Below are positions 33,591-44,794 of a stretch of DNA of 64,000 bases, piece by piece; position 1 is the first letter of the stretch, and the number at the start of each line of letters is the position of its first letter. Source of the stretch: Cyanophora paradoxa (Eukaryota; Glaucocystophyceae; Cyanophorales; Cyanophoraceae); the NCBI GenBank assembly GCA_004431415.1, contig QPMI01000599.1, forward strand, positions 1 through 64,000. Reading direction: 5' to 3'. The position numbers and the translations under genes are program-made. The notes beneath the pieces were generated by a model. It saw only the letters and a list, made by a program, of their open reading frames with translations. It did not search any database and was not told the DNA's origin.

Positions 33591-35016
33591 TTTTAATTCA
33601 CTGCATCAAGCTTGCCAGTTGCACCGCAGCACGTGCACGTGTATCGACGCCCGCGCAGCCCCGGGCCCGTGAGCCGGAGTGTCCCGTACCGCGTATATAC
33701 GTAGCTTTTCCTCGCGATCCAGCCTCTGCTCGCAGCCGCACCGCTAGCGCTGCGCCGACGTCGTTGGCGCCCCGGCGGCTGTCCCTTCGCGCCGGGCGGT
33801 CCGGACCCTCGAGTGTCGCCTCGGCTCCGCGCGTAACCGCCTCGGGCCTCCGCCAATCTTGCAAGCTGACCAGCTCTTGCGAGCGCATCAGCGGCAAACC
33901 GAGCGCTCGAATTGCGAATAACAAAGAGGGGCGCGTGGGCAGCTGCAGCGCGTGAACAGCGAGCAAGCGAGATCATTGCGTGTGCGAGAATTCGGGCGTT
34001 AACTGAGCTTCGGAACTGAGCTTAAGCAAAAGAAAGCGCCTCAGCAACGAACAAGAGAAAGCTAACATGCGACTAGGGCGCAAACCTGGTGCAGATCTAG
34101 AGCTGCCTGAAGGCATCGTTGAAGGCGTGAGCATACAGTTAGAGCGTTGCGGCACTGGGGCTTGCAACGGCGGGCTTTTCCTGCTTTGCCCAGCCGCGGC
34201 ACGCAATCATTTCTGTAGGCGCGAAAATCTCTACCGGCACGTCCGCAGTCATCAAAGCGGATTACGGGTGCGGCGTCCCAAGCAATGGCCATGGGCCGGG
34301 GCAAAACGGTTTCTCATAAAGCGGCTTGCAGGTCGTCCTCAACTTGAACCAAACGTCTCCATTGGCGGGGTTCCTGGCTCTCGATTCTATTCTCAGGTGC
34401 ATTATTGCTGGCCTTTCATTGAGGCTTTGATCGTAGCATCTGCTTAATGGGCCTTTTCTATTTTTTTCAAACACATATACTCTGTGTGTACCTTTACACT
34501 TCAACCTGCCGCGCGCGCTGGGCCGGGGTCGATCTAGATCTGCCCCAAGCATGTCCGTCCCACTACGACTCTTTCATTAGATCCAGATTCCCCCCTTGCA
34601 CCCCCGGCGCGCCAAAACGCGGCCGGGCCACTAGTCTAAAGATATAATCCCAAGCACGCCTTCCATGCCTACTAGGCTAATTAGCCATTGTTGCTTGTGT
34701 GATTATGATTTCAATATATATATCGATGATCGATCAATCATGTTCAAGTGTTTCCTCCCAACCAACAGAAAACAAAAAGTACAACGAAGTGCTTTCGAAT
34801 TCAAGATTTCCAAATCAAACTTTGAAAACATCATAGCAAACCTAATGTTCATTTAATTTGTTCATTCTTTCTACGTATATATATATATATATACTAAGTG
34901 AAGATCTTCACTTAGCAGAATGTTATTCAGCCCTAGCTATAGAGCTTCTCCTTTCTTATGCAGATATATAGCTATTCAAATGATTAAGGTCATTTCAAGT
35001 TTTCTGAATAATTCTG
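33591..35016. other. Gene-poor stretch with weak open frames
   Basis: Frames at 33593-33976 (minus) and 34067-34447 (plus, 126 residues) exist, but neither has a recognisable family or splice context. TATA repeats near 34876-34895 are followed by an AAGTGAAGATCTTCACTT palindrome (34898-34915). Confidence 0.45.
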
Positions 35017-35047
35017 GGGGGGTGCGGGGGGGCGGAGCCCCCCTTGT
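35017..35047 (-). repeat. GGGGGGCTCCGCCCCCC motif, copy 2 (inverted)
   Basis: Reverse complement of the block at 30430-30461, including the CACCCCCCCAG tail. Together they bracket the AT-rich island. Confidence 0.8.
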
Positions 35048-35211
35048 CTACTATGTAGCAAACTTAAGGGACCGTCGGACAGACTCGGACTCTCTCAGAG
35101 TCTCAGTCTCGGAGTCTCGGACTATTCGCACCCCGGGCCCGTTCGCACCCGTTCGCAGGTCGAATTTCCTTTCATAGTACCGTATACGTAATGCAGAATA
35201 TTAAGGTCTGT

Positions 35212-35292
35212 ACTTTATTATGTCATCCCCAAATTATGTCGCCTCGGATGTGAGATATATAACGACATAATTTGGGACCGTCATAGTATAGG
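35212..35292. repeat. Imperfect hairpin
   Basis: CCCAAATTATGTCG at about 35227-35240 is followed 20 nt later by CGACATAATTTGGG (about 35262-35275), with weaker pairing continuing outwards (TATGTCAT against CGTCATAGT). Confidence 0.75.
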
Positions 35293-35337
35293 GCACGCTC
35301 AGCGGTACCCCATCAAATTTACCGTCCCATACAACCC

Positions 35338-35402
35338 TGAGAATTCCGGTTCTGGTCGAATTCGGCAATTCAACTACGCGGCAATTTAAGCATTCCTACA
35401 GG
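35338..35402 (-). mobile_element. Fragment related to the MITE at 36752
   Basis: Read on the minus strand, the block begins CTGTAGGAATGCTTAAATTG and continues through CGCGTAGTTGAATTGCCGAA and CCAGAACCGGAATT, matching the left part of the element at 36752-36971 with mismatches. The other end is not visible. Confidence 0.65.
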
Positions 35403-35469
35403 AGTAGACTAGCTATAGTACAGTACTAGTAGTACTAGGCTACAAGTAGCCTACTAGTAGCATACGTAT

Positions 35470-35850
35470 ACGCAGTCGCCGCCGACTCGCCGGCGACTCT
35501 CGGCGGCGAGTCGGCGGCGACTCGCCGCCGACTCGGCGCCGAGTCGGCCGGGCCGCCCGGGCGCCGAGTCGCCGCCGACTCGCCGGACCCGGGAGTCGTG
35601 ATCATGACTCTTGAGTCTCATGATCATGCCATGATGACTCTTGAGTCTTGACCGTCGGACTCTAGATCTTGAGCCGTGGGCCGGGTGGGCCCGTGGCCCC
35701 CGTGGCCCGTGGGCCCGTGGGCCGTGGCCCGTGGGCCGTGGCCATGGCCATGGGCCGTGGGCCGGCGCCGTGAGGGCCCGCGGCCCGTGACTCCCCGGGT
35801 CACTCCCGGAGTCCGTGAGTGCCGTGACTCGTGATCGGACCCTCCTAGAA
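35470..35850. repeat. Nested palindromic GC-rich tracts
   Basis: 35475-35590 is made of GCCGCCGACTCGCCGGCGACTC-type words and their complements, centred on CGGCGCCG. 35680-35775 alternates GGGCC and GTGG around GGCCATGGCCATGGCC. GAGTC/GACTC words continue to about 35850. It can form many alternative hairpins. Confidence 0.75.
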
Positions 35851-36750
35851 CGCCGAAGACGGAAGATAAACAAAAAACAAAAAGAAAATAGGTACCATCT
35901 CAAGTACTTCGTATTGTTTTTACGAGGTCCCCTTCATTAAGACGTAAAGTTCTGAGGTCACGGGACTCACGGCCCACGGGCCACGGGTGTACTTGCGGAG
36001 TCTTGCGCTACATGAGTCCGTAACACTGTGTGACATGACTGATTGAAGACAAGCTCATGATCACTGTAATTCTTAAACTTAAACTAAGAACGTAAACTCA
36101 GAAACTAATTCGAATTCTTTAAATCAAACTTTCGGTAAACGTTAACGTAGAATCTTCGACAGTGTCTTTATAATTACTTCGTCTGTATTCGTCAGATCTA
36201 GACCTGCGCTCTGACGAATATTTGATACTTTTGAACTGAAATTTTCTATGGTGATGGCCGGGGTACTAACGGCTGACTCGCAAATTCGAGAGTCGCAATC
36301 GTCTCTAGATCTGGCGGAGTCCGACGGTCGCGGCCCTCGCGGCCCCGGAGTCGCGGGGCTGACGAAAATATGCTGCTGACGAACCTTATTTTCGACATGG
36401 CTTTAAATTTTCAGGTTTTGCCTGAAAATTAGCCTCGGAGGCCCGGCGGGCCCGCGACTCAGTGAGCCTGTCTGCGGCAGTGCAGCGGCACTAGTACTCA
36501 TGATCACACTACTACTCATCAGTGTGACTGCGCAGTGCGGCACGCCGGCAGCCGCATGCGTAATCAGTGTGACTGCCGCAGTGCGGGCCAGCGGCAGGCT
36601 GCCGGCAGCCGGCGGCAGGCTGGCGGCAGCTACCATACTAGTACTATGATACTATGATATCGATATCCCGATACTTAGTACTAGTAGTACGCTCACTCAG
36701 TGACTGAGCCACAGGCTCACACAGTGTCACACTGTGACAGCGGCTCACAG
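35851..36750. other. Gene-poor, palindrome-rich
   Basis: No gene. 36460-36620 carries repeated CAGTGTGACTGC, GCCGCAGTGC and CGGCAGGCTGCCGGCAG words; 36640-36760 has GATATCGATATC, AGTACTAGTAGTAC and GTGTCACACTGTGACA. Confidence 0.55.
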
Positions 36751-36751
36751 A

Positions 36752-36971
36752 TACTGTAGGCGTAGTTAAATTGCCGCGTAGTAAAATTGCCGAATTGGTC
36801 CGAAACCGGAATTGCCGTGGCAATAAATTGCCGAATCCAGATTTCTGCTCTATGGCGGGCTAAGCAAATACCTACCCCCCAAGCAATTGCCGTGCTGCTA
36901 AATTGCCGAATTCAGCCTCTCGGCAATTTACGGCAATTATTTACCACGGCTAAAAAACTACGCCTACAGTA
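36752..36971. mobile_element. MITE-like element with 16-bp perfect terminal inverted repeats
   Basis: TACTGTAGGCGTAGTT at 36752-36767 is the exact reverse complement of 36956-36971. Taking TA as the duplicated target, the element is a 216-bp block beginning CTGTAGGCG and ending CGCCTACAG. The interior is a string of AATTGCCG and CGGCAATT words, partly self-complementary. No coding capacity. TA target and short inverted ends suggest a Tc1/mariner-type non-autonomous element. Confidence 0.8.
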
Positions 36972-37415
36972 CCGAGCCTGCAGGCTGCATGCGCAGCTGA
37001 TCATGAGTGAGCGGCAGCTGCAGGCATCTACCATATATATACATACATACATATATATAGTGTCTAGGTCGAGCTCACTCGTCTTTGCGAACCTCGGGAC
37101 TCGGGGAGTCTGGACTCTAGATCTGGAGTCGGGCCCGGGAGATCATCAGGTCGTTGCAGCGCTAGCCTGGCACGTGCACTGGCTGGCAGCGTGCTGTCGC
37201 CTGCAGCCGCAGCTGCCACTGCACACTGCCGCTGCGCTACCGGTAGCTGCCTCGCAGCTCCAGCTGCAGCCTGACCGTCGGACAGCGGCTCGCCGCTCGG
37301 TGGACACTTGATTTCAGTGCACGTGGCTTGCGACTGTATACGTTCCACGGTATTCGTAAACCGACGACTGCAGCGGCCATTCCCGGTTCTTGAGCGCACA
37401 GCAATTCTAGCGCTC
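36972..37415. promoter_or_regulatory. Upstream region of the kelch-TIG gene
   Basis: Includes an alternating TATATATACATACATACATATATATA stretch at about 37033-37058, CTGCAG-rich words (37195-37270) and the start region. Specific promoter elements cannot be assigned. Confidence 0.4.
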
Positions 37416-40400
37416 ATGATCATGATCACGATCAGTTTAATTGCAAGGGATGCGCGGTCGCGGCTATTGGTCGTCGTCGCGCTTCTCGTCCTGGCCGCGC
37501 GTGTGTCGGAGGCGGCACCCTTCATCAACGGCGTGTATACGCTCACGGAGGAACCTTCCACCTCTGGCACCGTTCCTGTTGCAGCGGAGCTCGTGCAGCA
37601 GGTAAGCTAGAGCTTTTTGTCTGCAAGACTCTTCAATTTTATAATTAAATATGTGGTCTTGCAATTTGCCAAGTTGTCGCTTTTGGATAATGATGCACAT
37701 GTCCGACAGGCCTTCACAGCAGACATGGGCGGCGTTTCCAGCGTCAACATCCTGGTCAGCTGATCCACTCGTTAATAATTCGAGCTCAATTGCACGTATA
37801 TATATGTACACGTGCACGTTTGAAGAGATGATCTGACGATGGCGCTATCGACGAATATGCGCAGGGCGGACGGCCCAAGGGCAGTTACTCGCGGCTTCGT
37901 CTGAACACAAGTGCGCGTTCTCGCTTTTGCAATAGTTATCAACTAATTACAATGTACGTATGTATTCATGTATATACGTATTTAATTATGCACACGGCAC
38001 GCGTATATGCAGAACCCCCTACTTGGGAATCCCTAAGCTTCCCTTCCGGACTCGACATCGAAAACCGCGTGCGTACACAGACATGTACACGTATCTAGAT
38101 CTTTTTGGTCTGCAGCGATCGCAAAGCACGGCGGTCTAATTTTCCAGGCAGACATTCTCATGGCTCGCCTATGACGGCACGCGCTATGCATACACTTTCG
38201 GAGGTACAATTGCTCATTAATATATATATGCTTTTTAACTTTGGCCTGCGGTCAACAAGCCGCTGAGCTTGAGCAGGGCAGGGTGGCTTGCTGGGCGCCA
38301 CCGACGTCGCCAACTTGGGACAAAGCGTCACCAGATTTGGTTAGCCCATGCAAATAGATCTGTGCTCGCTTCAACGCAAGCGCCAACCTCTGCGGGTCGA
38401 CGCTTTTCAGACTTCCAGACTACGACTGCATCGAGTATTGGGACGTGGACTGCGAGGAAGGGGCATTGTATGGTAAGCCGAGCTCTATTTCCTTCGAAAA
38501 CAATTCATCTTTGAGAATGCAATGGCTGACACTTGGCCAATGAAGGTCTGGTACAACGGGGACCTTTACGTAACGGGCGGCTACGAAGGTGGCGCATCTC
38601 CTGGATACCGGAACGGTTTGTGCTTTTAAATATATTTTGAAACCGAACATAGATAATAAATAGATTTTCTTCGGCTTTCTAATCTGATGCACGCCTAGAT
38701 CTTCTGCGGTTTAAACTGTCAGACAACACTTGGCAGACATTGATCTCTTCTGATTGCAACCGAAACCCGATGCCCGTGGCGCACGGCGCATGCGCGTTGA
38801 TAGGAACGAAACTGTGCGTGAATTGTGATCGGTTGCTACTTTATCTAAATGATATCGCCATTACGATCAGTTACGTCTTCGGAGGAGCGGGCGATTCAAG
38901 TTGCAGGCCTGCAAGCTCCTCTGGAGATACGAGATCGGAGGATATGGCCTTCGGGTGAGTTGCGGTTATAATTATGCACGTGCACGTGCACGTGTGCTCG
39001 GCTGCACAAACTTGCGGTTGAGGCTGGCGTTCGCAGTTACGCAGACCTCAGCGTGGCGAGCCCCACCTGGACTTTCGTGGATGTTCCTGTCTTGAATCCG
39101 GCAGATGCGAACTCTGAAACGTTCTTGCCGCGGGTTACGCCCTGGTGAGTCGATGCGCCAATGGACAGACCATAAAGTTTCCGTCGAATGATACATATTT
39201 ATAAATTATATCGTTCTACGCAGGTCCTGGACGATGACAGTGAACTCGAAACCCATCTGGGTGCACTTTCTGTTGAATCTTAATTATATACAGTTCGAAT
39301 TCGAATGCTCATTCTGCCTCTCTCGCCAGATTCTGATGGGAGGACAGGCGCCGCCCTTATCTTCCACGTCGAGTGTATCGTACTCGACTCCGATAGTGTT
39401 CAAGCCCCGTGCGTTCACGCCTACATCTGCACACTGCGCGCGCGCGCGCGCTTCACGCCGCGAGATGCATAGCGTTAACGCTTTCCATGGTCCGGTCAGA
39501 TTGCGACGCCGCAGGACAATGGACGACGCTTTGCCCGCCTTTCGGTCGCATGTACTCTGACGTCATGCGTGAGCATGAAGCTGTTTGTCGTATGTATACG
39601 CATCGATCCGATCCGACTCGAAGGGTCGCTGTGCCTGCGCATGCGCAGGCGGAGCGGCTGCACACGTTCCCGGCACGAATGTTACCTATCTATGGGGTGG
39701 GATCAATCGCGGAAACGCTCAGGTCGCTCATATCTATATCTATATCTATATCGATCGCTCAGGCGCATTGCAGCTAAGCAATAAACTCTTGCGGCTTGAG
39801 ACCCTAGGTAATTCGATTTTTTTTATTACCCTTCACTCTCCTTACCTTTTACTTTTGATGATGGCATTGAAAAAATAGGCTTTTCAATAAACAAAAAGCT
39901 TTTAAATTTATAATCCGCTCGCGCAATCGCGAGCAGTTAAAACGTTGATTTCCGCTTGTCCAAAGCGGCAACGTTAACACCTGATGCACGCTATCGTGAT
40001 CATGAGCAGTTGATGACACGTGTGACAAACCCTACGAGCGCGCAATACGACGGACTTATTGCCCGATGAGCGGGGGCATGTTCAAAGACGAGCCAAACCC
40101 AAACGCCCCTACGCCGAGCCCGAGCCCATCGCCCACCGCCAGCCCGTCTCCCAGCGCGAGCCCGACGTCGACGCCCAGTCCAAGCCCGTCGCCTCAGAGT
40201 TTGAGCTCGAACCCGACGCCAACTGTGAATCCCACCTCGAATTCGAATTCGAACCCGACGCCAACAGCAAATCCCACTTCGAATTCGAACTCTGGACCTA
40301 CATCGAACCCAGGGACGCCGGCAACACCGACTCCCTCGCCTGGCCCGTCGACTAGCCAGACGCAAAGCGGGGCAAGCTTAAAATTTGAAGTTTTCGAGGA

Positions 40401-41577
40401 GTTCAGCTTATTATAATGCTGACGTTTTGCTCATATGCGCAGACGTCGACCTTGCAGCTCGTCAGCCAAGTGTCTTACAAGGGAAGCACCCAGACCGTGC
40501 ATGTCAACAAATCGGCAGATGGATCAGAGCTCATTGCGTCGTATCCTTCGCCGTTCATCACTTCGTCCGTCCGTGGCGGTGACGTGGTCACAGTGATCGG
40601 TCAGAATTTCCCCTACGGGAGTCCCGTTCGTGTGTTCGTGGAAGGGGACAGTGGCGAGAGGCGCGAGTGCGATGGCGCGTCCGTCGTCTCAACCACATCA
40701 ATCGTTTTCAGTGCGCATGTGCATCGATCTCGCTTTAGCTATAGCTAGCGGTCGCCGAGACTGATCTTCAAGCTTAAGCTTACACTGATCATGGCCGCTC
40801 GACAGATAACCCTCCGTTCAACACGACGACTACGGGCGCAAGCGGGAGGCAGCTGCGGGCATCGACATCGCGTTCTTTGCTGGAATTCTCCCTCTCCAAG
40901 GCTTACTCGATACGGGTGTCGTCACCGAACAATCTATTTCCGGCTCTAGTGCTGCGAAACGTGAGCTGCTTCTGACTTGAAGAGCTTCTAGAGTTGCTGC
41001 GCATGCGCCATCGATATATATCGAATTATTATCGATGTCGATGCTAATGCGCATTCAGGCGTTCATGTGGATTCCGGATAGTAATTCGAACGCCGGTGCC
41101 GGTACCGGTAACACTGGTACTTCTACCTCAAACACCAACGCTGAAAACTCTTCAAAGGGCAATGTCCCGGTGCGTCCCACGCGTACGATCGTCTGCGTCT
41201 CATGATCACCTGTCTGATCGATCGCGAGCCTGAAATTGACATTCCATGTACATGTGCATGCGCAGCTGATCGTCGGCCTTGTTGTGGGGCTCGTCGGGTC
41301 CGCGTCGTGCATCCTGTGCGCAGTCTGTGTGTTTTGTTTCTACAAGCGGAAGCGAGACGAGAACCGCCGCCAACGGGTCGCCCCCCTGCAAAAGGAGGCC
41401 GGCGCCCAACTTGTGCACGTTCTCAGCACCCCGCGGTCAATTGCAGCCGGTGCCGGCGGTGCGGTGCACATCGTACCAATATCAGACGGGCAGAGCGTGC
41501 GCACTAGGCGTGCGAGTATCAGCAAAACGCCCGGGGATCCAGACCACGAGCTCGATTTCAAAAAAGAGTATCCGTAG
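37416..41577 (+). CDS. Kelch-repeat / TIG-domain single-pass surface protein
   Basis: Twenty-one exons fit: 37416-37601, 37710-37754, 37865-37910, 38013-38068, 38152-38203, 38277-38339, 38381-38472, 38546-38615, 38699-38813, 38871-38954, 39037-39144, 39224-39260, 39330-39408, 39500-39568, 39649-39722, 39774-39807, 40010-40371, 40443-40710, 40806-40960, 41059-41169 and 41266-41577. Signal peptide (LLVVVALLVLAARVSEA). A kelch propeller follows: RYAYTFGG, RKGHCMVWYNGDLYVTGG, DNTWQTLIS, LYVFGGAGD, SPTWTFVDVP, ILMGGQ and TYLWGG. Then comes a Pro/Ser/Asn linker (40100-40360). An IPT/TIG-like domain reads VRGGDVVTVIGQNFPYGSPV. A transmembrane helix (LIVGLVVGLVGSASCILCAV) precedes a basic cytoplasmic tail. 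Likely an adhesion or recognition protein; the ligand is unknown. Two in-frame ATGs (37416, 37422) compete as start. One intron (40372-40442) has a GC donor. Confidence 0.85.
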
Positions 41578-41980
41578 ATCAAATTAAATATCGCTCACTG
41601 AGAATTATTCTCTTATGCTCCGAGGCTCTAGATCTGTAGCTCGCGCAACAACGTGCAGGATGTAAATGTATTCGAAGCTGTAGATCCGATATCGATGATC
41701 TTATATATTTATAATTAGCAAGACCAGCGACAGATAGCTATAGTACGCATACCACGGTATTCTATAGCTAGGTCCCAATTGCACATTGATCAATGATTAA
41801 ATACCGCTCGCTTTCAAGTAATTCTCTGTATATATATGTGTATACGTATACGTATACGTATATATACGCAGATTGCAGCTTAGCATGATCAGTTCTTCCC
41901 AAGATCGAAGAATTCGAAATCTAAATAGACAGATCTAGCTATAGGTAGCGATATCCTAGTATACGTAGCAAGCCTGAGCG
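41578..41980. other. 3' flank, AT-rich palindromic
   Basis: No gene. Repeated GTATACGTATACGTATACG at 41840-41858 and ATAGCTA words. Confidence 0.55.
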
Positions 41981-42700
41981 CAAGCGTTGATCGATAATAT
42001 ATTATTCCAGGCGCCGGCTACTGAGCCGGCACCAGCTTTGCCTCCGCACAGACCCTCAAAATCCACTCCAACACTCGACGGGGCAAATGCCCGGCCCGCC
42101 CTGAGGTCCCCCCTCCCCCAGACACCCTCCCCCGCCCAGCCCCTCCGCAAGGTCGCTCCCCCCCAAGTCCCCGCCCAAGGGACCCGGCCACAACACCCAA
42201 CCATCCAAACGCCCCGACCCCTCCCATGCCCCCCCCTCCAATGACATATGCATCCCCCTACCCACGCAAACGCACAGCCACCGCCCATCTCGCCCCCGAC
42301 CCCAAAAGCCCTCGCCCCATGGCCATGGCCTCCACATCCTCCGCCTCTCCGCCTCCCGGCCCCCTACCCACGACCAAACGGTCGGCAGCTGCAGCTGGCC
42401 GTAGATGATCAAGCGCGTGACTAAAAAAGCGCGACTGACACCTGCTGGACAGCCTACCATCATGTCCCTCTTCGCACCCAGTGTCTATATATAAACCTCT
42501 CACGACACCCTCACCCGGCGCCCCAGTACTAGTGCCGCAGGATGTACCCCCCCCCCCCCCCCCCCCTTCGCACCTCTCACGCCTTACCCGTCGACCCCGG
42601 CCCCTCGAGCTCCACCCTCCGCCCCAAACGACCTACGTATACCCGACCCCATCGTCCCCGGCTCGGCCCCTGCCCCTTCTCTGCCCCCTCGACGCCGAAT
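41981..42700. other. C-rich block with proline-coding frames
   Basis: Plus-strand frames at 41987-42244 and 42226-42408 and after encode Pro/Ala/Ser-rich peptide and each stops. They may be exons of a Pro-rich gene, but low complexity alone explains them. A 20-nt C tract lies at 42547-42566. Confidence 0.35.
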
Positions 42701-42714
42701 GACCTCTCGACTCC

Positions 42715-42842
42715 GCCTCTCCCGCCGGCCTCGGCCGCCACCCTGGCCTCGGCCGCCCCTCTGGCTTCGGCCACCTCCCCGGCTTAAAGCTTCGGCCACC
42801 CCCCTGGCTTCGGACACCCCTAGGCCTCTGGCTTCGGCCGAG
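42715..42842. repeat. Tandem CTGGCTTCGGCCACC-like repeats
   Basis: Five to six diverged copies of a 15-20 bp unit of the type CTCTGGCTTCGGCCACC follow one another. Confidence 0.75.
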
Positions 42843-42929
42843 CGGGACTGGCCAGTCCCGCGCGCCCATGGCCACCCCTCGATCTATTACGTATACGTAG
42901 GCCAGCTGCAGTAATTATAAGCGAGGCGC

Positions 42930-43390
42930 CGGCGCTCGCGATCGGATCTTGCAATTGGCGCTCGGAACTGAATGCCCGCTTCGTTGTCCCGCTTCGCTGA
43001 ATGCCCGCAATTGCAATTGGCGCTCGGAACTGAGCTGGCCAGCTGATCGCTGCAGCTGTGAAGCCTGTGGGCGCCATGGCCAGCCCCCACAGACCTGGCC
43101 TGAACTGTGGGCCACAGTTCAGCTGCCGACGTGAAGATCTATATAGCTAGGGGCCCCGCCCCCACTAGCACTCTGCGCGCAGCTGCCGACGTGAAGATCT
43201 ATATAGCTAGGGGCGATCGAATCACGCACAGCGATCGCGAGCTCGAGGCGCCGGCGCGGCGCTCGGAACGTGGCGCTCGGAACTGCGTGCCCGCGTCGCC
43301 GTGCCAGACTGAGCTGCGGCTGGCCAGCTGCTCGCCGGCTCGCTGCAGCGCTAGCTGCGACGCCTGTGAGCGCCATGGCCAGCCCCCAGC
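42930..43390. repeat. Mosaic of direct repeats and palindromes
   Basis: GGCGCTCGGAACTGA occurs near 42957 and 43019 and recurs diverged near 43257. GCGCCATGGCCAGCCCCC occurs at about 43070 and 43370. A 35-bp block containing GTGAAGATCTATATAGCTAG is at 43120-43154 and again, identical, at 43180-43214. CTGAACTGTGGGCCACAGTTCAG (43100-43122) is a near-perfect palindrome. Confidence 0.8.
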
Positions 43391-43718
43391 TGCAGACCTG
43401 ATTCAACGCGCGCACTCGTACCCCCATCGCCGATCGCCGATCGCGAGTCGCGTATACGTACTAGCTTTCACTGCGTTCGCCCCCACTTGCCATCGGCAAG
43501 AGGGCACTCGTACCCCCAGCCATGCACCGAGCTCTCAAGCTTTCGGCGCGGCGCCTGGCGCGCGGTATCGTGATCACGCCGAGTCAGCGCCCGCCGAGCG
43601 AGGCAATCGGCAGGCACGACGTCGAGGGCCTGGGCCCGCCGGTCCCGCGCCGCGCCGCGCCGGTCCACACGGTGCGCGTACGCGTGCGCATGCGCCGGCC
43701 GCGGTTTCTCCGTCTTCG

Positions 43719-44155
43719 ATGCAAGTGCTAATCGATGCGAAGCCTTACGTGCCGATTCCGCACCTGCACGAGGAGCGCGGGACGCGCGAGGCGGATTCGT
43801 GCGGGCCCTCCGACGAGTCGTGCCGCGAGCAGCACCTCGAGGGCAAGTACCTGTACGACAAGCACGATTTCGAGCGGTGCGCGCGCGCGCTAGCGCTGCA
43901 CGCAGCGCCGCGCCGCGCGCACGCTGCAGCTAGCGCTGCAGCTGGCGCTGAAATTCGATCGTACGCGCATACGTACGCGTGTTGAGTGCTGCAATTGCGC
44001 AGGAACGTGCAAGTCAACCGCCATCAGTCGCACTCGGGATTTCCGGACTCCGAGACGCTGGATCCGCCGGCGGCGCCGTCCGACCCGCCATGCGAGCCCT
44101 CCGCCTCGCGCTCGAACTCGCCCCTCCATCACAACTACATCCGCGGCGACAACTA
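43719..44155 (+). CDS. Small unknown two-exon protein (or last exons of a larger one)
   Basis: Exon 43719-43876 and exon 44003-44155 join in phase across a GT-AG intron (43877-44002), stop at 44153-44155. A possible start at 43719 (MQVLIDAKPYVPIPHLHEER) gives about 103 residues. The protein is polar, with AKPYVPIPHLHEE, four Cys in two pairs (SCGPSDESC, then a single pair member in DPPCEPS) and a Ser/Pro-rich tail ending HHNYIRGDN. No family recognised. The frame stays open upstream to about 43107, so the exon may be longer. Confidence 0.45.
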
Positions 44156-44158
44156 GCT

Positions 44159-44794
44159 CTTGAGCTTTTGCAATTGTTTCTCTCCGTTGAGCTCGTAAAG
44201 CTTGCATCGATATATCAAAACAAGGTGCTGCGACCACCCTCTGTTAGGGCACTTGCAGGCAATCCAAGCGTTGGCCGGGGCCTTCGGGTCAAAGATGGTT
44301 GAAAGATTGAGACATTTGAAGGGTAATGGAACAACATTTGCGACCGCGCTTTGAGCGCTCTATACAGATATAGTAGTAGCTACGCTGTTACATCAATCAA
44401 AAAGAGCTCTGTGATGCGGTTCATGGATTAACGAAGATGGATCTGAAGCGAATTTGAAGGGAGAACTGTGCCCGGAGGACGAGCAGTGAGTGCGCTACAA
44501 GCGCAGACGAACAGCGAGCCTAATTTAAACAGACGGAATCGCGGGAAGAGGATATACGATACTAGCCTAGGAGACCAACGACCGACGGAAGGCATATGAA
44601 CAGGAGAGAAGGCTACACCGAAGCACCCCACGGACCCACTAAAGGGGGAGGAGGGCGGCGCCCCGGCTCGTAGCTCGAGCCAAGAGACACCGCCCTCCCC
44701 GGGAGACATGCACATGCACACACACGAAGAAGCAAGGCGCCGACGAAAACTGCGACCCCCCAACCCGCCCCTGCCTGCCCCGGAGAAAGCGAGC
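44159..44794. other. Convergent intergenic region
   Basis: Between the stop of the small unknown gene and the cyclin stop. No gene seen; presumably both 3' UTRs. Confidence 0.55.

Noticed and set aside
34067-34447. 126-residue frame with CRRENLYRHVRSH resembling half a C2H2 finger
   Set aside because: The cysteine spacing does not fit C2H2, only one His pair is present, and the surrounding region is repeat-rich.
38895-38955. Alternative frame LLWRYEIGGYGL within a kelch exon
   Set aside because: Only the other frame (LYVFGGAGD to EDMAFG) joins both neighbouring exons in phase.
41987-42408. Two Pro-rich frames as exons of a separate gene
   Set aside because: C-rich simple sequence yields such frames by chance; no consistent splice pair between them.
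43107-43718. Upstream part of a 292-residue open frame before the small unknown gene
   Set aside because: Covers repeated palindromic DNA; Arg/Ala-rich with no splice or family support, so only the 3' exon was kept.
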